DNA of 10,639 nucleotides from Caldora sp. SIO3E6. Its GTDB lineage: Bacteria > Cyanobacteriota > Cyanobacteriia > Cyanobacteriales > Coleofasciculaceae. Of the stretch, positions 6,504 to 10,639 are shown in pieces. Position 1 is the first letter of the stretch; every line of letters begins with the position of its first letter. The notes under the pieces were generated by a model. That model did no database searches and was not told the origin of the DNA. It was given only the letters and a program-made list of their open reading frames with translations. The translations under genes were made by a program, and so were the position numbers. The DNA lies in contig JAAHHL010000084.1 in the NCBI GenBank assembly GCA_010672185.1, positions 3,042-13,680 on the forward strand. Reading direction: 5' to 3'.

Positions 6504-6538
6504 AAGCTGAAAGCTGACAGCTGACAGCTGAAAGCGAA
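6504..6538 (+). repeat. Second heptamer tandem repeat (AAGCTGA / CAGCTGA)
   Basis: AAGCTGA twice, CAGCTGA twice, then a degenerate AAGCGAA. It has the same 7-bp period as the array at 2682-2730 but an unrelated unit, so two STRR families coexist here. Confidence 0.75.
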
Positions 6539-6561
6539 GGACTTCCTGAAGCAAGCCCTAA

Positions 6562-7323
6562 TTAATTCTCTGTAGAAACGATTTCTTCCAATGTCTGTTT
6601 TGCCGACTTCCAGAAATACATAAAGTCTATACCAACAGCAATAAAGGTAAAGCCATTGTTCTTGGCTGATATTGCCCCTGGTGCATCGTTAACATATATA
6701 CCAATAGGAATACCCTTCTTCAAGCAGGCTTGTTTAACGGTAGCAATTGCCTCTTGAACTTCAGGATCATTAATCAGTCCAGTTTTTCCTAAGCTACTAG
6801 AAAGATCAAATGGACCAATAACAATTGCATCAAATCCAGGTACATCAATTATTGACTCTATATTACGAACAGCTTCAATATGTTCGATCTGCAAAACAAT
6901 GATCATGTTCTCATTGGCATGTTCATAATATGCTTGCAGATTGATGCCATAATTCTGTGCCCGACTAATAGTAACGCTACGGTTACCTTCCGGAGCATAC
7001 TTACAGGCATTAACTACTTGCTCAGCTTCCTCAGCACTGTTCACCTGTGGAACAATAATGCCATCACAGCCACTATCAAGTACCCTTGTCATCCAAACTC
7101 GATCGTTGCAGGGAACTCTAACTAGACAAGTACAACGATTGCCAGCTGCCTGCATAATTTCTTGGATTTTTTCTAGGCTCAGAGGAGCATGTTCCATATC
7201 AATCCAAAGCCAGTCAAACCCCATTAGGGACATGATCTCTGCAGTAGTGCTCGAAGGTATTGTTACGACAGAGCCTAAAAGAACCTGATTATTGCGAATT
7301 TTTTGTTTAAAGTTACTTGACAT
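6562..7323 (-). CDS. HpcH/HpaI-family class II aldolase (2-keto-3-deoxy acid aldolase-like)
   Basis: 253 residues, the usual family length. The family cleaves or forms C-C bonds between pyruvate (or a similar keto acid) and an aldehyde, using a divalent metal. Key residues match HpaI: His45 in the DMEHAP motif, Arg69 in LVRVP, metal ligands Glu147 (LQIE) and Asp173 (GPFDLS), and the closing FIAVGID. I chose the ATG at 7323 over one at 7377 because AAGGA (7332-7336) lies 8 bases upstream and the shorter form puts His45 at the HpaI position. The physiological substrate is not readable; 4-hydroxy-2-oxoheptanedioate, ketorhamnonate or a secondary-metabolite precursor are options. It converges on the symporter gene and is divergent from the small gene at 7518. 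A decayed fragment of a paralogue lies at 7822-7920. Confidence 0.88.
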   Translation of the reverse strand: MSSNFKQKIRNNQVLLGSVVTIPSSTTAEIMSLMGFDWLWIDMEHAPLSLEKIQEIMQAAGNRCTCLVRVPCNDRVWMTRVLDSGCDGIIVPQVNSAEEAEQVVNACKYAPEGNRSVTISRAQNYGINLQAYYEHANENMIIVLQIEHIEAVRNIESIIDVPGFDAIVIGPFDLSSSLGKTGLINDPEVQEAIATVKQACLKKGIPIGIYVNDAPGAISAKNNGFTFIAVGIDFMYFWKSAKQTLEEIVSTEN

Positions 7324-7517
7324 ACAATGATTCCTTATGTTATTAGGCAAAGCTGCTATCAAAGCCGTTTTTGTCAATCAGGTAAGATTAATAAATAAGA
7401 AAAACTTGTTACTTTTATAAGTGATATTAATATTTCTGCTCTCGGACTTCTACCTATAGTCGGATACAATAAATATGAAAATATTATATAGCCTCCTCAA
7501 ACTAGTAGAGAATAATT
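7324..7517. promoter_or_regulatory. Divergent upstream region of the aldolase and the small membrane gene
   Basis: 194 bp, AT-rich. The only firm signal is the aldolase ribosome site AAGGA (7332-7336). TATA-like words around 7485-7491 may belong to a promoter for the small gene, but no convincing -35 pairs with them. Confidence 0.35.
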
Positions 7518-7745
7518 ATGAAATTAGGTTCACTGCAAGCTACTATCATTTGTGGAATTTCATTAATTGCATTAGCTGGCATTCAGTGGTACAGTAAGCA
7601 GCCAAAGGGAAATACAATTGAACCAGTTCAAAAATATGCAGATAATCCACAAGCAAAAGAAGATTATCTTCATGCTGAAGATGCAGCAGACTATAGTACG
7701 ATTAAAAAAATCTTTGGGATAGAAGAAGAGCAGGAAACAGAATAG
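7518..7745 (+). CDS. Small membrane-anchored protein of unknown function
   Basis: 75 residues. One hydrophobic segment (~residues 8-24, TIICGISLIALAGIQWY) follows a short Lys-containing start, so it should be a single-span inner-membrane or signal-anchor protein. The rest is hydrophilic and acidic, rich in Asp, Glu, Ala, Lys and Gln, with a Glu-rich C-terminus (EEEQETE). No lipobox is visible: the one Cys (Cys12) sits inside the membrane stretch without the right context. The ATG at 7518 follows AGAG at 7507-7510, a weak ribosome site. I do not recognise the family. Its isolated position and coherent anchor-plus-tail composition favour a real gene, but this is only moderately sure. Confidence 0.6.
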   Translation: MKLGSLQATIICGISLIALAGIQWYSKQPKGNTIEPVQKYADNPQAKEDYLHAEDAADYSTIKKIFGIEEEQETE

Positions 7746-7821
7746 AGTTTAGGAAAAAAGTTGTAACTCTAGTTTGGGCTAAGTACTAGGTATTAGGTAA
7801 TATACCAAAGTTGCTAACTAT

Positions 7822-7920
7822 TTTATCACCCGATGACCAATTCAACATAAATGCCGATAGGGATGCCATTTTGTCAGACAGGCTTTTTGAGCAGTGGAAA
7901 TTGCTTCTTGAGCTTCCGGC
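7822..7920 (-). pseudogene. Decayed fragment of an HpcH/HpaI-aldolase paralogue
   Basis: Read on the minus strand from 7917, the sequence gives PEAQEAISTAQKACLTK, then after a one-base frame change GIPIGIYV, then a stop. The intact aldolase reads PEVQEAIATVKQACLKKGIPIGIYV at residues ~184-208. Both the order and the spacing at DNA level agree with 6675-6765. The 5' three-quarters and the 3' end are missing or unrecognisable. The open frame across 7786-8001 is an accident of this remnant. Confidence 0.7.
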
Positions 7921-8102
7921 AGAAAAAAGCAAAGGCTTGGCAATTGTTGCGTCGGCTTCGTAAATTCTGCCCTTAGCGTGAAAATGTATTGCCATATACA
8001 AGTTATAGGCAAAGAAAAGGCTGAAACTATTAATTTTTGTAGCTATAATATTTACCTCACCCTTACTCTAGGAGAGCCTCAATGCAGTTTATAATATTTA
8101 TC

Positions 8103-8212
8103 GTGTTGCGGCCTTACTTTGCTTTTATGGTTACACAATTCGTTATTAAAGTTTGATTGGCAAACTTGATATTGATTGAGTAAAAATACTTATGGCATTT
8201 TATCTGGGTTTA
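8103..8212. repeat. Degenerate copy of the flv3/symporter control region
   Basis: Words such as TTACTTT, AAGTTT.ATT...AAACTTGAT, TAAAA and CTTAT follow in the same order and spacing as at about 4688-4795. The 19-bp palindrome is preserved as AAGTTTG-ATTGG-CAAACTT (8149-8167) with matched changes in both arms. Coding sequence on either side is not recognisable with confidence. Confidence 0.5.
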
Positions 8213-8299
8213 TTACTCGATGTTGACAAAAGCAACGTAGCGTGGAAATGACCTTACAGATTAGGTTGAGGCTAGTTAACCCAATACCCAAGAAGATTT

Positions 8300-8330
8300 G
8301 TGTTGGGTTACGTTATCACGAAACCAAATA
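8300..8330 (-). repeat. TTGGGT-type palindromic dispersed repeat, diverged inverted copy 2
   Basis: GTGTTGGGTTACG-TATC matches the reverse complement of 2618-2650 with several substitutions, including loss of the pairing in the right arm (ACCAAAT). A partial third relative, TAGGTTGAGG...TAACCCAA, lies just upstream around 8262-8283. Confidence 0.5.
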
Positions 8331-8342
8331 ACACAAATTATA

Positions 8343-8615
8343 CCTAATAACTTAAGTAATCAATTGTCTGAAAGTCGATTCAGTCCTTGGATAGTTTCCA
8401 ACTATAGCTTACAAAACTTTTCATAGGAAGTATCTACTTAAGGCAATATTCTTACCCCAAATTCCAGTAGGAGTTGTAAGTAATGCCATTTTGTAGCCCA
8501 AACTCAATGTCAAAGCCAACATATTCTCTCCAAGGGGCACATCGTTGTAGGGTCTACAGCAATTTCGGTCACTTGGATTAATAGTCGCTTTTGCATAAGT
8601 CAGCCTACTTCACCT
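8343..8615 (-). pseudogene. Decayed 5' end of a flavodiiron (flv) gene
   Basis: Aligns with the first ~90 codons of flv3 (4388-4662), including a 28-bp identical run (8489-8516 with 4532-4559). On the minus strand one reads QKRLLIQVTEIAVDPTTM, then in another frame FDIEFGLQNGITYNSY, matching flv3 residues 10-26 and 36-51. The start codon is lost (CAT to CCT at 8613-8615), there are at least two frame changes, and a stop follows NSYWNLG. The rest of the gene is gone. It may be the relic of flv1, a second flv3, or a segmental duplicate of the local flv3. Confidence 0.8.
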
Positions 8616-8697
8616 TATTTTGACTTCTTTATTAAACCATGTTACATTACTTTACATTCCTTAATTATTACACAACTTATTTGTAAAGTTGAATTAA
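8616..8697. repeat. Degenerate copy of the flv3 upstream region
   Basis: Continues the flv duplication past the start codon: ATTTTGA, ATTAAACCATGTTAC and AAGTTGAATTAA align with 4663-4743. Similarity ends inside the palindrome: the left arm and spacer are present (8686-8697), and the right arm is replaced by unrelated sequence, so the breakpoint lies there. Confidence 0.6.
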
Positions 8698-8804
8698 CGA
8701 AGAAGGAAGTCAGGAGTTGGTAGAGTTGCTGAATTACTCATCAAGGACAATCCTTCGCCAACAGAAGGAACATCTACAACATAAAACCTAAAACACCATC
8801 ACCA

Positions 8805-10639
8805 ATGTTCAATCAGTTTTTTGAGCAACGCCTTGGTCTTTCAATTTTGAAGGTGCGCCGACTGGCTCACTTATTATTCCTTGCTTTTTCGATGATGGTG
8901 TACAACATAGTCGCCATAACTATAGCTAATTCTTTGTTTTTGAACAAGGCTGGAGCAGAGAGCCTGCCTTTATTCTATGTACTGATTGGCTTAGCTTCCA
9001 TTCCTTGCTACGCCTTATTCTCCCAAATTGTTGATCGTTATGAGCGCACCAGGATATTACGTTACTTTCTGTTGTTAGCGATCGCGCTAGCAGTAGGAAT
9101 GCGTTTATTGATTAACCTGGACAGTGTAGCAGTATACTACATCATTTTTCTGGTCACCTTTTTTGAGTGGGATTTGCAAAACCATATTCTACTTCCCAGC
9201 TTGCTAGTAGATTATTTATCTTCCCTGGAATACAAGCGCTATGCATCTCTAATTGCGATGATCCAGGGAATAGGAATCCTCATTGGTGGTGGACTGACAA
9301 GCTTGCTTTCTGTGTACCTAAGACCCAGAGATATTCTCTTGGTTTTACCGGTAATGTTTGCCATAGTTATTGGTCAGCTACTGTATCTCGAACGCTCAGA
9401 GCGACCCCTAGATGCGATTAATGCTGATAGTGCGGTGGGGATCATCGAAGCTTTAAAAACTTTTCCGGAGCTGGTGAAGCGCTATAATATTATCTTCTTT
9501 TTGGCTTTTAGCAGCTTTCTGTTGGTAATTATTTGTATTATCACAGAATTCTTGTGCATGAGTATTTATTCCCAGACTTTCCCTAGCGACCAAGAATTGA
9601 CTAGCTTCTTGGGATTACTTCGGTCAGGAAATAGTATCGTCCAGTTAATCGTCCTTTACTGCTTCACCCAACCACTACTCCAACGTATTGGGGTAGCAAG
9701 AATGAATGTAGTCTATCCCCTTGTTTCTTTGGCAAGTTTCGTAGGGCTACTGTTCAATTTCACTCTGAAACCGGCGATCGTTACTAACTTCAACAGTGAT
9801 GCACTCTACAAAGCGATTCATCAACCAATCTATACCTTAAACTACAATGCGGTTCCCTACGAATTTGTAGGAAGAGTGCGGTCACTTAGTGATGGCTTCT
9901 TCTATGCCTTTGGTCTTACTTTAGCTGGGGTGATCTTGTGGATCTCCCAATCATTCCTCACCCTACCTCAAATTCTCTGGGTTGGTATCAGTTTAACCGT
10001 AATTCTGTTAATCTCTCGCATCTTTATTAGTAATAACTATGCTCCCTGTTTGGAGATGGTGTTACGCTCAGATGGGGTCAACCTTGATGAACTCAGCGAA
10101 AGCTTAACTCAGTTGCCACCCGAATCTAGTTCAGTAGTTCGGGAACTGCTAGACAGTGACGAATACTATACTCGTCTTAAGGCATTGGAATTAGCTGCTG
10201 GCTTGGGCAACCCCAGTCAATTTTTAGCACCAGTGCAGACGTTTCTCCCAGAGGCAGACAGCTCATTACGTCGAGCAGCGGTCAAGTTATTTAGCACGAA
10301 GCCTGATACAGAAACTACTTACCACTTTGAACAACTGTTAGATTCAGAAAACTCCACAATGCGAGCCATCGCTTTGGAAGTTTTAATCGCCAGTCAAAAG
10401 TTTCCCACTCAAGAGCAAATCCGCTCCCGATTGGGGGATGTTAGCCAAGAAGTGAGAGCTTTAGCTTCTGTCGCAGCTACCCAAACCGGCGCAATAATTA
10501 ATCCACAAGTGAAGACTACTTGTGAACAATTGTGGCACTCGGAGTTAGATACCACCAGTGGGGAAGCAATAGTACGAGTTGTTTCCTACATTAGTAACCC
10601 ACAACTAATTCCCTTACTTCAAGAAGTTCTGGTTCATAG
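8805..10639 (+). CDS. MFS-type membrane protein with C-terminal HEAT-like repeats (3' end outside the window)
   Basis: 611 complete codons and still open at the window edge. Residues ~18-405 contain about 11-12 hydrophobic segments of major-facilitator type. A stretch reading LYKAIHQPIYTLNYNAVP...GRVRSLSDG (~345-375) resembles the ATP/ADP-translocase (NTT)-like branch of this superfamily, where such a motif precedes a late membrane segment. From ~435 the protein is soluble and built of ~35-residue alpha-helical units of HEAT type (RLKALELAAGL, LRRAAVKLF, MRAIALEVLI, VRALASVAA). Relatives with this layout often end in a cyclic-nucleotide-binding domain, which would lie beyond the window. The ATG at 8805 is the only good start: the frame is closed upstream by TGA at 8730 and has no GTG or TTG between. 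No clear ribosome site is seen. Transport activity and substrate are unproven. Confidence 0.8.
   Translation, partial: MFNQFFEQRLGLSILKVRRLAHLLFLAFSMMVYNIVAITIANSLFLNKAGAESLPLFYVLIGLASIPCYALFSQIVDRYERTRILRYFLLLAIALAVGMRLLINLDSVAVYYIIFLVTFFEWDLQNHILLPSLLVDYLSSLEYKRYASLIAMIQGIGILIGGGLTSLLSVYLRPRDILLVLPVMFAIVIGQLLYLERSERPLDAINADSAVGIIEALKTFPELVKRYNIIFFLAFSSFLLVIICIITEFLCMSIYSQTFPSDQELTSFLGLLRSGNSIVQLIVLYCFTQPLLQRIGVARMNVVYPLVSLASFVGLLFNFTLKPAIVTNFNSDALYKAIHQPIYTLNYNAVPYEFVGRVRSLSDGFFYAFGLTLAGVILWISQSFLTLPQILWVGISLTVILLISRIFISNNYAPCLEMVLRSDGVNLDELSESLTQLPPESSSVVRELLDSDEYYTRLKALELAAGLGNPSQFLAPVQTFLPEADSSLRRAAVKLFSTKPDTETTYHFEQLLDSENSTMRAIALEVLIASQKFPTQEQIRSRLGDVSQEVRALASVAATQTGAIINPQVKTTCEQLWHSELDTTSGEAIVRVVSYISNPQLIPLLQEVLVH

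Larger units (their letters stand above)
6331..6564. repeat. 204-bp segment bounded by 15-bp direct repeats
   Basis: agcaagccctaatta is identical at 6331-6345 and 6550-6564. The second copy includes the stop codon of the aldolase gene (6562-6564). Between them lie a long hairpin (6411-6450) and a heptamer array (6504-6538). At the first copy CCCTAATTAGGG (6337-6348) is a 12-bp palindrome. This could be a small inserted element with a target duplication, or a local duplication; no transposase is present. Confidence 0.5.
7746..8804. other. Gene-free graveyard of decayed duplicates
   Basis: Over 1 kb has no intact gene. From left to right it holds a decayed aldolase-paralogue fragment (7822-7920), a degenerate copy of the flv3/symporter control region (~8103-8212), a TTGGGT-type repeat (8300-8330), and a decayed flv 5' end with its upstream region (8343-8697). 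The bases from 8698 to 8804 precede the MFS gene and show no clear ribosome site or promoter. Confidence 0.6.

Noticed and set aside
7324..7377. Upstream ATG at 7377 as the aldolase start
   Set aside because: The ATG at 7323 has AAGGA at the right spacing, and the extra 18 residues have no counterpart in the family.
7786..8001. Minus-strand 71-codon open frame taken as a small gene
   Set aside because: Its 3' half is the out-of-frame reading of a decayed aldolase fragment; the frame carrying the homology is broken.
9167..9421. Plus-strand 84-codon open frame
   Set aside because: It lies in another frame within the long MFS-HEAT coding region, which has clear membrane segments.

Overview
The window looks like chromosomal DNA from a repeat-rich, probably filamentous cyanobacterium. 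Evidence: six copies of the HIP1 octamer GCGATCGC (starting at 2505, 3229, 3442, 3829, 4558 and 9078), a photosynthesis-linked flavodiiron gene (flv3), a kinase/FGE-like signalling fusion of a cyanobacterial type, heptamer tandem repeats, and several small hairpin repeats. A genus cannot be fixed from the sequence; a large-genome marine or soil filamentous form is an inference.

Layout. 1-333: no gene; a ~75-bp direct duplication and three copies of a TGGAAC-hairpin repeat. 334-2562 (-): a 742-codon fusion of a Ser/Thr kinase (N-lobe missing), a DnaJ C-terminal client-binding region and a C-terminal formylglycine-generating-enzyme (FGE)-like domain. Its last ~40 codons look like the variable region of a diversity-generating retroelement (DGR) target. 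2563-2943: repeats only. 2944-4662 (-): flv3. 4663-4829: divergent control region with a perfect 19-bp palindrome. 4830-6260 (+): sodium:solute symporter. 6261-6561: a segment bounded by 15-bp direct repeats, with a 14-bp-stem hairpin and heptamer repeats. 6562-7323 (-): HpcH/HpaI-family aldolase. 7518-7745 (+): small membrane-anchored protein of unknown function. 7746-8804: a gene graveyard with a decayed piece of an aldolase paralogue, a decayed copy of the flv3 control region, and a decayed flv 5' end with its upstream region. 8805-end (+): start of an MFS-type membrane protein fused to HEAT-like repeats, open at the window edge.

How the genes relate. There is no obvious multi-gene operon; most genes are single units, arranged divergently (flv3/symporter, aldolase/small protein, flv remnant/MFS). 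Flv3 links to photosynthetic electron flow. The kinase fusion is probably sensory or surface-recognition related. The most notable points are the candidate DGR variable region on a kinase-DnaJ-FGE fusion, the loss of that kinase's ATP-binding N-lobe at a dispersed repeat, and the 19-bp palindrome upstream of flv3 whose arms are kept by compensatory change in a decayed copy 3.4 kb away.
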